Part shown: piece by piece, positions 53,844-62,026 of the stretch
Numbering within the stretch: position 1 is the first letter of the stretch
Layout: the number at the start of each line of letters is the position of its first letter
Source: Bacillota bacterium
Lineage (GTDB): Bacteria; Bacillota; Clostridia; Christensenellales; CAG-138
NCBI GenBank assembly: GCA_023400985.1
Contig: JAEXEN010000011.1
Location: forward strand, 1 to 64,000
Direction: 5' to 3'
DNA: 64,000 nucleotides
The notes under the pieces: generated by a model
What the model was told of the DNA's origin: nothing
The model's input: only the letters and a program-made list of their open reading frames with translations
The model's database searches: none
Position numbers and translations under genes: made by a program

Positions 53844-53903
53844 TTGGTTTTTGATAACTTGAAGGCGGCGTGCGCCGCCTTTTTTATGCTCAAATATCTT
53901 CGT

Positions 53904-54602
53904 TTATTCGATGTTCGATTTATACGGTTCGCCGTTGCGGTAGTCGTCCATGATGCGGCTCAATATCTCCGCCGTGGTGGGCGGCGTCCATGTGATGGCG
54001 TTCGCGCCGGCCGTGATGGTGGCGAGGATTGTCTCTTCATTTGGGCCACCGGTGGCGATGATGGCCACGCGCGGGAAGCGCTTTCTTATGGAAGCCACGA
54101 TCTCGGGCGTTTTTGCGGCTGCCGATACGTTGAAGATCTTCGCGCCCGCCTCTATGCGCGCTTCGATGTCTTCCTCCTGGGATACCACGGTGACGACTAC
54201 GGGAATGTCGATGCGGGCTTTGAGCTCGCGCAAGGTATCGTTGCTCGTGGGCGCGTTTACCACGATGCCCATCGCACCCTGAAACTCCGCATGCAGCGCC
54301 AGGTCCACCACGCGCATGCCTTGCGTGAGACCTCCGCCCACGCCTGCGAACACGGGGCACTCGGCGGCCTGCACGATGGCTTGCGTGATCATCGGCTGCG
54401 GGGTAAAGGGATAAACGGCGATCACAGCGTCGGCGTTGCAGTTCCTTATGATGGCGACGTCGGTGGTGAACACCAGAGACTTAATGCGTTTGCCGAAAAT
54501 GCGTATGCCGGAGCATTCGCGTATGCAGCCCGGCACATTGAGCATCACCTTGCGCAGATGCCCCTGGAACTCCGGCATTTCGCGGTGACCCGCCTCGTTC
54601 AT
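53904..54602 (-). CDS. TIM-barrel protein of unknown function
   Basis: 232 residues. A beta/alpha-barrel pattern is clear: repeating hydrophobic strands AVIAVYPF, VFAGVGGG, GIVVNAP, VVVTVVS, IFNVSAA, VAIIATGG, AITWTPP, with a C-terminal phosphate-binding-like ATGGPNEE. It resembles the ThiG/TrpF/KDPG-aldolase superfamily and is often labelled hydrolase; I cannot name the reaction. A Cys-containing N-terminus (PGCIRECSGIRIFG) is distinctive. GGGGGG-type RBS lies about 6-7 nt before ATG 54602. It is the first gene inside the repeat-flanked segment. Confidence 0.65.
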   Translation of the reverse strand: MNEAGHREMPEFQGHLRKVMLNVPGCIRECSGIRIFGKRIKSLVFTTDVAIIRNCNADAVIAVYPFTPQPMITQAIVQAAECPVFAGVGGGLTQGMRVVDLALHAEFQGAMGIVVNAPTSNDTLRELKARIDIPVVVTVVSQEEDIEARIEAGAKIFNVSAAAKTPEIVASIRKRFPRVAIIATGGPNEETILATITAGANAITWTPPTTAEILSRIMDDYRNGEPYKSNIE

Positions 54603-54760
54603 GTTTAGCCCCCCTCTGTTGTATTGTACCTATTTTAAGGGAAACGAACGCCAAAACCAAAGAAATTTTTTGTGACAATATCGTTAAATGATCGGCATCG
54701 GGAGGGCATGCGAAAAAACAGGGCTTGCGGATGGCCCTGATTTATGCGCAAAATAGCTTT

Positions 54761-55081
54761 ATGAACCAAACTGAGAAAAGCTTCCCCCAGCAGGTCTACG
54801 CGCTCGTAGAACGCATACCGGAGGGCAAAGTGATGACCTATGGGCAGATCGCGCTCAAATTGGGCAGCCCGCGCGCCGCGCGCATCGTGGGCGGCGCGAT
54901 GAGCCGTGCGCCCGAAGGCCTTCCCTGCCACAGGGTATTGAACCGCCTAGGCGAACTCTCGCCGCCGGAGGTATTCGGCCCCCAAGTGCAAAGGGAGCGC
55001 CTGGAAAGGGAAGGCGTAACGTTCTTAAAAAACGGGCGGGTGGATTTATCGCGCTGCCTGTGGGATGGGGAGACGGTATAG
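54761..55081 (+). CDS. MGMT-like DNA-binding domain protein with intact Cys
   Basis: 106 residues. Only the C-terminal DNA-binding/active-site domain of O6-alkylguanine transferases: VYALVERIPEGKVMTYGQIA and the active-site motif PCHRV. The alkyl-accepting cysteine is present, unlike alkyltransferase-like ATL proteins, which have Trp there. The following helix is VLNRLGELSP instead of the usual VVxxxGxLxG. ATG 54761 fits the family start but has no clear SD; TTG 54725 and ATG 54731 are in frame. It may repair alkylated guanine or flag lesions. Confidence 0.82.
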   Translation: MNQTEKSFPQQVYALVERIPEGKVMTYGQIALKLGSPRAARIVGGAMSRAPEGLPCHRVLNRLGELSPPEVFGPQVQRERLEREGVTFLKNGRVDLSRCLWDGETV

Positions 55082-55122
55082 AAGAAGGGGAAGAACTGCC
55101 GAACCAAATTTGGCCGTATGCA

Positions 55123-55887
55123 TCATTTGCCTGCAACGACCGTAAATTCGGCCGGGAGCTTTTTATCCTCGAAATTGGGATGTTCGATAAATTCCTTGAC
55201 CGTAAACCCCGCGCGGATTACGGCATTGATGATTTCGCTGATCGTATAGTATCGCAGGGAACATTTGGGGAACAGCGCCTGTTCATCCGGCTCAAAAAAG
55301 CTTTGATAGGCAACGTCACCGTTGTGTATTCTGGAATCAAAATAATCGCCGCCGGTCGACCGGTATACGCTCATCATGCACGAGCCCGACGGGTTGATTT
55401 TTCGGAACGGATGAAAATCGCTGAGGATCAGTTGTCCGCCTTGCTTTGTAATTCTATATAACGCATTCGTAAAAGCATTTAAATCGGAAAAATAGTGCAG
55501 AATACCGCCCTCGGCAGATACGATGTCGAATAAATTTCCGAATTGCGCGAGATTGATTTCGCAAAAGTCGCCGACGACATATTGAATTTTTACGCTCGCT
55601 TCTTTTGCAAGCTCCAATGCGTACCGCCTGTTTTCCTCCGATATATTGAACACGGTCACATCGGCGCCCAGCAAAGCCAGCGGTACGGCAATCCTCCCGT
55701 TTGAGCCGCACGGATTGGCGATTGTTAAACCGCAAATATCTTTAAAATATGCGTGATGATATCGTAGACGGACGTTGGGGTCCTTTTTCAGATAGACGGC
55801 ATTCTTGCTTGGGCTTGCTTGGCGATTCCAAAATTCATATGCTCTGTATTCCCATGCGGTCTTATTTGTTTGAGCCTATTTTCTCAT
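55123..55887 (-). pseudogene. class I SAM methyltransferase with amber codon 4
   Basis: GGGAGG at 55895-55900 is 7 nt before ATG 55887, but the frame reads Met-Arg-Lys-TAG (TAG at 55876-55878) and then runs open for 250 codons as a complete methyltransferase: AWEYRAYEFWN, NPCGSNGRIAVPLA (SAM loop), VTVFNISEEN, and LILSDFHPF. No ATG, GTG or TTG restart occurs in the first 70 codons after the TAG. It looks like a nonsense mutation just after the start; stop readthrough or use of a non-standard start is the alternative. The gene is AT-richer than its neighbours. Confidence 0.7.
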
Positions 55888-55969
55888 TACGTGACCTCCC
55901 GCATGTTAAACTTTTGATCTCGTATTTTATATTGCTGCGTTTCTTTTTACAAAGAATAGCAAAACAACA

Positions 55970-56003
55970 GACGTGTCGCAACAGTTCTTTGATGCGACAC
56001 GTC
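55970..56003 (-). terminator. terminator of the 56037 lipoprotein gene
   Basis: Perfect 11-bp stem GACGTGTCGCA and complement, 12-nt loop; on the minus strand it lies 34 bases after the lipoprotein stop with a T-rich tail. Confidence 0.65.
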
Positions 56004-56036
56004 CGTTATCAAACAGGTACTTTAAAAATTTGATGT

Positions 56037-56900
56037 TTAATCCGCTATCAGCTTTCCGCCAACGTCGCTGCCGGTATCGCTGACGGTGTACCCCGCGCTT
56101 TCAAGGAAGCTTCGCGCCTGCGCCTTGTCAAAGCCGTTCCCGAGCGAAAGAACGCTGAAATCGACGCCGAACGCAGCGGAGGCCACCACGTATTCGTAGA
56201 CGCTCTCGCCGGCATGGATGAACACCGCGCCGGTCTCGCCGCTAATCGTGCTGCCGGTCAAATAGAGAAGCGCCATGCTGCCGTCGCTCATTTTTACGAC
56301 CTCGATGCAGTCGTAGGTGATCCTTTCGCCGTCACGTTCCACATACTCTTCGCTCTTAAGCCAAACCTTGGAAAGATCGGCCTCGCCGTTTTCCACCAGA
56401 CGGTCGCCGGCCTCGTGGGCGCCTGTAGCGCTATCCGCGATATGGTCGCTTCCGAACACGAGCTTATCGCCGTTTTTCTCTACGAACGCCTTCTGTCCGG
56501 TGAACATGAGCTCGCCCTCAAAGCGCCCGTTTGTGTTATTGAGGTTGAGCAAATCGTACTGCGAGGTCATGGCGAGCGTCAAATCCGGCGATACAAGCTG
56601 GAGGGGCAAAAACAGGTTTTGCGAGTTGTCATAGCTGTTTACCGCTTCCGAGTGAAGCGAGCTCATCTCGGTCCACGCGTCCACGATGCCGGTAATATTC
56701 CCAATATCGGCCGCGTCTTGCTCCGGCAAATCGGCGGGTGCGGAAAAATCGTCCGAGCCGCCGCCTTGCGCGTCGGGCTCAAAGGGCAAATTTTCCACGA
56801 TCTCGTTTATGAGGGCTTCGGGTATCTTCGGCGTGCAGCCAAAGAGCATAAGCGCGCACAGGATAAGCGCAAGAAGTACCGCCGGGACATCTCGATGCAT
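56037..56900 (-). CDS. lipoprotein of unknown function
   Basis: 287 residues. Signal peptide with lipobox LFGC, a Gly/Asp-rich linker, then a beta-rich domain (LTLAMTSQYDLLNL, GELMFTGQKAFVEK, ERITYDCIEVVK) and a C-terminal helical-sheet part (ARSFLESAGY). No family recognised. ATG 56900 has GGAGG 8 nt upstream; the frame continues to 56954 without support. It is the last gene inside the repeat-flanked segment. Confidence 0.75.
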   Translation of the reverse strand: MHRDVPAVLLALILCALMLFGCTPKIPEALINEIVENLPFEPDAQGGGSDDFSAPADLPEQDAADIGNITGIVDAWTEMSSLHSEAVNSYDNSQNLFLPLQLVSPDLTLAMTSQYDLLNLNNTNGRFEGELMFTGQKAFVEKNGDKLVFGSDHIADSATGAHEAGDRLVENGEADLSKVWLKSEEYVERDGERITYDCIEVVKMSDGSMALLYLTGSTISGETGAVFIHAGESVYEYVVASAAFGVDFSVLSLGNGFDKAQARSFLESAGYTVSDTGSDVGGKLIAD

Positions 56901-57026
56901 GTTTCGTTCCTCCGTAAATTCTATGCTTTGGCCGCAAGCGGCCCGCAAAACCATTATGGAAGAGCGGAAGCCATCCCGTCATCACCCATGGGGTGATTTT
57001 CTTGCGTAAAGTTAAAATTCATACAA

Positions 57027-57057
57027 CGCGGCCCCGGGGACTTGCCCCGAGGCCGCG
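57027..57057. terminator. GC-rich hairpin, likely eno terminator
   Basis: CGCGGCC/GGCCGCG stem enclosing CGGGG/CCCCG; on the minus strand it lies 250 bases past eno. Tail weakly T-rich. Confidence 0.5.
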
Positions 57058-57073
57058 CTATCAAAAAAGCCGT

Positions 57074-57212
57074 GGGATTGTCAAGGGGCACCTCTTGACT
57101 TTCTTCCGGCTTCGGCGGCATGTACTCGTCCGGCGAAGCCGGAGCCCTTACGGGCCGAGGTCTATGGCCTCGCGTGCCGAAACGGATGAAAGCCGTAGGC
57201 TTTCGTACCTTT
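57074..57212 (-). repeat. interspersed repeat, copy 2 (inverted)
   Basis: About 139 bp, reverse complement of the copy at 53697-53843. The two copies enclose a 3.2-kb segment (barrel protein, MGMT-like, methyltransferase, lipoprotein). Most differences fall in the loop and at the CTTGACAATCC end. No ORF or target-site duplication is obvious. Confidence 0.75.
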
Positions 57213-57304
57213 CGGAAATTGCCGACCGTGTCGTAGACACAGGCGATTTCCGGAGAACTCGCAGAAGCGGCGGAGCCGGTTCTGCGAAAAGCCGCGGATG
57301 CGGC

Positions 57305-58588
57305 TTAATAAAAGCATCCTCCGCCGAGGTAAAGCGCCGACTTTCCAAGCTCCTTCTCGATCCGGAGGAGCCTGTTGTACTTGGCGATGCGCTCGCCGCG
57401 GCTGGGCGCGCCGGTCTTTATCTGCGCGGTGTTGAGAGCCACGGCAAGGTCGGCGATGGTCGTATCCGGCGTTTCGCCCGAGCGGTGCGAGATCACGGAG
57501 GTGAAGCCCGCGCGGCGGGCCATCTTCACGGCGTTCATGGTTTCGGTGAGCGTACCGATTTGGTTGAGCTTGATGAGGATGGAATTGCAGCTGCGTTCGG
57601 TGATGCCCCGGCTCAGCCGCGCGGTGTTGGTCACGAACAGATCGTCGCCCACGAGCTGCAGCCGGTCGCCCAAACGCTTGGTGAGGCGCGGCCAGTTTTC
57701 CCAGTCCTCCTCGCCGAGCGCGTCCTCGATGGAGCGGATGGGGTATTTTCCCGCGAGCGTTGCCCAGCGGCTGATGAGCTCATCCGGCGTGTACGTTTTT
57801 TTCTGCTTGGGAAGAAGATAGGTCCCGTCCGCCTGCACCCATTCGCTCGGCGCTGCGTCGAGCGCGAGCACGAAATCCTCCTGCGCCTTATAGCCTGCCT
57901 TTTCGATGGCCTCGAGGATGAGTTCGATGGCTTCCTCGTCCGCGCCTAAGTTCGGCGCGTAACCGCCTTCGTCGCCCACGCCCGTGCCTAAGCCGCGGCT
58001 TTTTAAAATGGAGCCGAGCGCATGGAACACCTCGGCCGAGCGCCTGAGCCCCTCCGCAAAGGTGGTTGCACCCGTCGGCATGATCATGAATTCCTGAATG
58101 TCCACGTTGTTGGAGGCATGCGCGCCGCCGTTGATGATGTTCATCATCGGCACGGGGAGCGTGTTGGCGGCCGTGCCGCCCAGGAAACGGTACAAGGGTA
58201 TTTGGAGCGCGTTGGAAGCGGCGATGGCTGCCGCGAGGGAAACGGAGAGGATGGCGTTTGCACCCAGATTCCCCTTGTTCTCGGTGCCGTCGGCCGCGAT
58301 GAGCGCGCCGTCGACGCGCGCCGTATCGCGTGCGTCCAGTCCACGAACGGCCTCAAGCAGGTGCGTGTTCACGTTGCTGACCGCGCGGGAAACGCCTTTG
58401 CCGCCGTAGCGCGCGCCGCCGTCGCGAAGCTCTACGGCCTCAAAGGTGCCGGTGGACGCGCCGCTCGGTACGGCGCCCGTACCGGTTGTACCGTTTTCAA
58501 GGGTGACCACCGTTTCCACAGTGGGGTTGCCGCGCGAATCGAGTATTTCGAGCGCTTCGACGCCCGCGATCTTATAGCCGTTTGTCAT
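57305..58588 (-). CDS. eno: enolase
   Basis: 427 residues. Glycolytic conversion of 2-phosphoglycerate to phosphoenolpyruvate. Substrate and metal residues are in place: SGASTG near 42, GGAHA near 155, GDEGGYAPN near 210, LLLALDAA-type strand (VLALDAA), SIEDAL near 290, and the catalytic lysine region ILIKLNQIGT near 340 with SHRSGET. A clear sigma-A promoter (58640-58667) lies upstream. The C-terminal GGGCFY tail is unremarkable. Monocistronic here; no other glycolytic gene is adjacent. Confidence 0.97.
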   Translation of the reverse strand: MTNGYKIAGVEALEILDSRGNPTVETVVTLENGTTGTGAVPSGASTGTFEAVELRDGGARYGGKGVSRAVSNVNTHLLEAVRGLDARDTARVDGALIAADGTENKGNLGANAILSVSLAAAIAASNALQIPLYRFLGGTAANTLPVPMMNIINGGAHASNNVDIQEFMIMPTGATTFAEGLRRSAEVFHALGSILKSRGLGTGVGDEGGYAPNLGADEEAIELILEAIEKAGYKAQEDFVLALDAAPSEWVQADGTYLLPKQKKTYTPDELISRWATLAGKYPIRSIEDALGEEDWENWPRLTKRLGDRLQLVGDDLFVTNTARLSRGITERSCNSILIKLNQIGTLTETMNAVKMARRAGFTSVISHRSGETPDTTIADLAVALNTAQIKTGAPSRGERIAKYNRLLRIEKELGKSALYLGGGCFY

Positions 58589-58639
58589 ATGGATAACTCC
58601 TTTCGATTCGGATGATTTTACCAGATACCGTCTACCTTG

Positions 58640-58667
58640 AGCATAGCAAATTTTTGCGGCTTGTCAA
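58640..58667 (-). promoter_or_regulatory. eno promoter
   Basis: Minus strand TTGACA, 16-bp spacer, TATGCT. Confidence 0.7.
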
Positions 58668-58705
58668 CCTTATCGCGGCCATAAAGCGGCGATGTTGCAA
58701 ATAGT

Positions 58706-58734
58706 TTGCCTTTTCGATGCAGAAATTATAAAAT
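58706..58734 (+). promoter_or_regulatory. msrAB promoter
   Basis: TTGCCT, 17-bp spacer, TAAAAT, 45 bases before ATG 58779. Confidence 0.55.
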
Positions 58735-58778
58735 GAAGTCCAAAGCACACCAAGGTTTACATTTGGGAGGTTTCTATC

Positions 58779-59777
58779 ATGACATTCTCCTTGCCCGAAA
58801 ACCCCAACAAAGACGTCGACTATAGCGGCGCAAAAACGCGCGTCATCTACTTGGCGGGCGGCTGCTTCTGGGGCGTGGCGGCTTATTTTTCGCATGTTTA
58901 CGGGGTGAAATCCGCGATTGCGGGCTACGCCAATGGAATGACGGAGAGCCCCGGCTATTACGATATCAAAAAGACCGGCCATGCCGAGACGGTGCGCGTG
59001 GAGTACGATCCCGCGCGCGTAACGCTCGAGATCTTACTTTCGCGCTTTTTCGTTATCATCGACTCCACGCTTTTGAACCGGCAGGGCGGGGATATCGGCA
59101 CCCAATACCGCACGGGCATTTATTACGAGGATGCGGCCGACCTAAACATCATTAAGGCCGCCGTGGAAAAAGAGAAGGCGAAACGTAGAGAGCCCGTCGT
59201 GACCGAGGTGCAAAGGCTGAAGGGCTTTTATGACGCAGAAGACTATCATCAGGATTATTTGGAGAAAAACCCGGGCGGTTACTGCCATGTGGATTTCAGC
59301 TCCCTCTACGACCAGCCGCAGCTTCAAAAACAGGAATACGCGAAGCCGGGCAAAGAAGAGCTTAAAAAGAAGCTCACGCCCATGCAATACCGCGTGACGC
59401 AGTTCGGGGATACCGAACCGCCGTTTCACAACGAGTATTACGACGAGTTTAGCGACGGCATCTATGTGGATATCGTCACGGGCGAACCGCTTTTCCTTTC
59501 GAGCGACAAGTTCGAGTCGAGCTGCGGATGGCCGAGCTTTTCCAAACCCCTCGAAGCGGAGCGCGTGAAGGAAAACGAGGATCGTTCCTTCGGCCGCATC
59601 CGCACCGAGGTGAAAAGCGCCTCCGGCAATTCCCACCTCGGCCATGTGTTTGACGACGGCCCCGCCGATATGGGCGGCCTGCGCTACTGCATCAACAGCG
59701 CCGCTGTGCGTTTCGTACCCCTTCAGGATATGGAGCGCGAAGGTTACGGGGCGTACATCCCGCGCATAAAAAAATAG
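58779..59777 (+). CDS. msrAB: peptide methionine sulfoxide reductase MsrA/MsrB fusion
   Basis: 332 residues. MsrA domain (about 1-165) with the catalytic GGCFWG motif near residue 26 reduces the S-sulfoxide; MsrB domain (about 195-330) with the SSCGWPSF segment and catalytic RYCINSAA reduces the R-sulfoxide. The MsrB zinc-binding CxxC pairs are absent (VTGEPLF), placing it in the zinc-free form. Together they repair oxidised methionine in an anaerobe exposed to oxygen. RBS GGGAGG is 8 nt before the ATG. Confidence 0.96.
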   Translation: MTFSLPENPNKDVDYSGAKTRVIYLAGGCFWGVAAYFSHVYGVKSAIAGYANGMTESPGYYDIKKTGHAETVRVEYDPARVTLEILLSRFFVIIDSTLLNRQGGDIGTQYRTGIYYEDAADLNIIKAAVEKEKAKRREPVVTEVQRLKGFYDAEDYHQDYLEKNPGGYCHVDFSSLYDQPQLQKQEYAKPGKEELKKKLTPMQYRVTQFGDTEPPFHNEYYDEFSDGIYVDIVTGEPLFLSSDKFESSCGWPSFSKPLEAERVKENEDRSFGRIRTEVKSASGNSHLGHVFDDGPADMGGLRYCINSAAVRFVPLQDMEREGYGAYIPRIKK

Positions 59778-60060
59778 GAGAACTTGCTTAAAACCATTCG
59801 CTCCGCTTGTCGGCAATCGAGAAATTGTGATAAAGTAAGCGCTGAGAGACGAATGCCCATGGTAGGCAGTGCTTTCTTAAGGGTGCGCTCGTCGCGCCGT
59901 GTCGTGAAGGCGGCATGGAGCCTGCCATATGGATCCGTCATTTCCGGCGACATGCGCGGCGGAAATGACATCTTGCAGAAAGGCGAACGGACGAGAGAGC
60001 CTTTCTGAAAACCCACCGCAGTGACCTCGTTCAAGCAGCGTATGCCGCTTGAACGAAAGC
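59778..60060. repeat. hairpin-rich intergenic element
   Basis: About 280 bp with three successive perfect stems: GTCATTTCCG/CGGAAATGAC (59937-59969), CAGAAAGGC/GCCTTTCTG (59976-60007) and GTTCAAGC/GCTTGAAC (60029-60054). Open frames cross it on both strands but lack ribosome sites. It could be an interspersed repeat or a structured RNA that ends just before the micro-ORF at 60084. Confidence 0.45.
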
Positions 60061-60083
60061 GAAGCGCTAAGGAGGTATGTTTG

Positions 60084-60116
60084 ATGTCGGTAGAATTAAA
60101 GGTGCAGGCAGGCTAA
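60084..60116 (+). CDS. candidate ten-residue peptide (MSVELKVQAG)
   Basis: AAGGAGG at 60069-60075 is 8 nt before ATG 60084, the best SD in this gap, yet only ten codons follow before TAA. It may be a leader peptide, the truncated 5' end of a lost gene, or chance. A terminator follows 60 bases later. Confidence 0.35.
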   Translation: MSVELKVQAG

Positions 60117-60176
60117 AAGAATAGCTGGCGGCGCGCGCAGGCGCGGCGCATCAAACAACCTAACGTGTTGAATTTT

Positions 60177-60202
60177 AAAGGACGCGGCAGGCCGCGTCCT
60201 TT
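60177..60202 (+). terminator. intrinsic terminator before rsgA
   Basis: 12-bp stem AAAGGACGCGGC and complement with a 2-base loop region, T-rich tail. It separates the hairpin-rich element from rsgA. Confidence 0.8.
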
Positions 60203-60262
60203 TGCTGTTCTTCTTAACCTTATGCCTATATGAAACAAGTACGCTATTTTAAGGAGAAAGCA

Positions 60263-61348
60263 ATGCCCGATATGAAGGACTGGGGCTATACCGGCGAAAT
60301 GGCCGGTGCGGAATTTGAAAATGAAAAACTTACGATAGGGCGCATCGTGTGCGCGCACCGCGAGCAGTTTGAGGCGGTGTGCGAAAAAGGATTTTTGCGC
60401 GCACGTCCCAAAAGCGGGGAATATTTCCGCGGAGCGGAGAGCATCGATTTTCCTACGGTGGGCGACTTTGTACTGTTGAGCTATAACCCCGCAGGGGAGA
60501 GCCTCATCGTAAAAACACTGGAACGAAAAACGGTATTTTCAAGAAGCGACCTAGGCGGGCACAAGGCGGGGTACGGGCGCACGAGCGTGGAGCAGGTGAT
60601 CGCCTCGAACTTCGATTATGTGTGCGTCGTGATGTCGCTCAACCAAAACTACAACGCGCGCAGGCTCGAGCGCTATATGGCGCTCACATGGGCGAGCGGC
60701 GCCGCTCCCGTGGTGGTGCTCACCAAGGCGGATCTAACGGAGCAAAGGAGGATGTATCTTTCGGAGGTCATGGGCGTTGCGCCCGGGGCGGAGGTCTTTG
60801 CGCTGAGCGCCTATACGGGCGAGTGCCTGGAGGAATTCAAGGCGTTTTTGAAGCCTCGGAAAACGCTCGCTTTTTTGGGTTCGTCGGGTGTGGGCAAGTC
60901 GAGCCTCATCAATGTACTCATGGGGGAGGGAGCGCTCCGCGTGGGTGAAGTGCGCGAGGACGACGCGCGGGGAAGGCATACCACCACCCATCGGGAGCTA
61001 TGTATGCTCCCCTCGGGAACGATGGTCATCGATACGCCGGGGATGCGTGAGCTGGGGGTTTTGGGCGCGGACGACGGGATAGACGCCGCATTTTCGGAGA
61101 TCGAGGCGCTTGCAAAAAAGTGCCGCTTTTCCGACTGCACGCATACCTCGGAGCCCGGCTGCGCGGTAAAATCGGCGCTTCAGAGCGGAGCGTTGGACCA
61201 GACCCGCTACGAAAGCTACCGCACACTCACCAAGGAGAACCGCGCCGCCGTGCGGCGGCAAAACGCTGTGAACCTCCGCCAGAAGAACCGCATAAGGCCG
61301 GAGGACCGCCCGCGCGACAAATCCTACAAGCGCACGGACGGAAAGTGA
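60263..61348 (+). CDS. rsgA: ribosome small-subunit-dependent GTPase RsgA
   Basis: 361 residues. Circularly permuted GTPase: G4 (TKAD) precedes G1 (GSSGVGKSS) and G3 (DTPGMRE), after an N-terminal OB fold; the C-terminal zinc motif is CRFSDCTHTSEPGC. It checks late 30S assembly near the decoding centre. AAGGAG is 7 nt before ATG 60263; ATG 60230 has none. A basic tail (about 330-361) follows. RsmA, which acts on the same late 30S stage, is also in the window but not linked. Confidence 0.95.
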   Translation: MPDMKDWGYTGEMAGAEFENEKLTIGRIVCAHREQFEAVCEKGFLRARPKSGEYFRGAESIDFPTVGDFVLLSYNPAGESLIVKTLERKTVFSRSDLGGHKAGYGRTSVEQVIASNFDYVCVVMSLNQNYNARRLERYMALTWASGAAPVVVLTKADLTEQRRMYLSEVMGVAPGAEVFALSAYTGECLEEFKAFLKPRKTLAFLGSSGVGKSSLINVLMGEGALRVGEVREDDARGRHTTTHRELCMLPSGTMVIDTPGMRELGVLGADDGIDAAFSEIEALAKKCRFSDCTHTSEPGCAVKSALQSGALDQTRYESYRTLTKENRAAVRRQNAVNLRQKNRIRPEDRPRDKSYKRTDGK

Positions 61349-61569
61349 TTTTGTTGTTTGAGCACAATGAGAAAAATTAAAAATGTAAAAAATAAAATCC
61401 ATAAATCGAGCCGGATCATTAAAAGCCGCCGCGCCGAAAGCTGTGGCGACTTTTGGCATTTATGCGTATAAATACCGCATAAATGAAGCATAAATAAAGC
61501 CGTGGACGGCAAAATGACATATGCCTTGCTCATTGCGCGCCGTACCGCGGAACAAGGCGAAAATTCTCC

Positions 61570-61597
61570 TTGACAAGCCGTATTTTCCTGATATGAT
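61570..61597 (+). promoter_or_regulatory. promoter of kimA
   Basis: TTGACA, 16-bp spacer, TATGAT; start near 61604, leaving a 5' untranslated region of about 420 nt. Confidence 0.65.
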
Positions 61598-61681
61598 AGT
61601 TGTCGTGTCCACGAACGGCGAAAAATGTGCGTAAAAAAATGCTCATTTCGCCCTGTGGGCACATAGTTTTTGCGCTTAGTG

Positions 61682-62008
61682 TAAGGTAAGGGGAGCCGAA
61701 CCTTTGCGGTTTAGAGGGCCGGAAAGCACGCCATCGCTGTGTTGCCAGTACTCGGCGCAGGCACCCACGCAAGGCCGCAGGCCTTGGCCCGTAAGGGTTC
61801 CGGCTTCGCCGGACGCTACGCCTGCGCCCGACGCCTAGCGCTGACATGTCTTCCGACCCTTTAAACTCTGCGACCTAAAAACTGCCAGCTTGGATGCAGG
61901 TCGCGAAAGAAGAGGGAGCCGTAGGGATTCCTACGGCGACTGACGATGACAAAGACGTGCGCCAAACTGGCAGTTTTAAGACGCAAAGGTTCGACTTCCC
62001 TTACCTTA
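61682..62008. repeat. 327-bp composite palindrome upstream of kimA
   Basis: The outermost 27 bases pair with the last 27 with one mismatch and one G-T pair (61682-61708 with 61982-62008). Inside are a left module (about 61710-61866, GGCGCAGGC/GCCTGCGCC and TCCGGC/GCCGGA stems) sharing its core with the repeats at 53.7 and 57.1 kb, and a right module (about 61877-61979, AAAACTGCCAG/CTGGCAGTTTT enclosing CCGTAGG/CCTACGG). It ends 18 bases before the kimA start codon. No transposase is present. Confidence 0.7.
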
Positions 62009-62026
62009 TATGCATGGAAGGTCATT

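Noticed and set aside
55123..55887. pyrrolysine-type decoding of the TAG in the methyltransferase
   Set aside because: The fold is an ordinary SAM methyltransferase, not a methylamine methyltransferase, and the TAG is at codon 4 far from any active site.
61604..62026. c-di-AMP (ydaO) riboswitch before kimA
   Set aside because: The conserved strings of that aptamer are not found, and the folded part shares its core with repeats elsewhere in the window.
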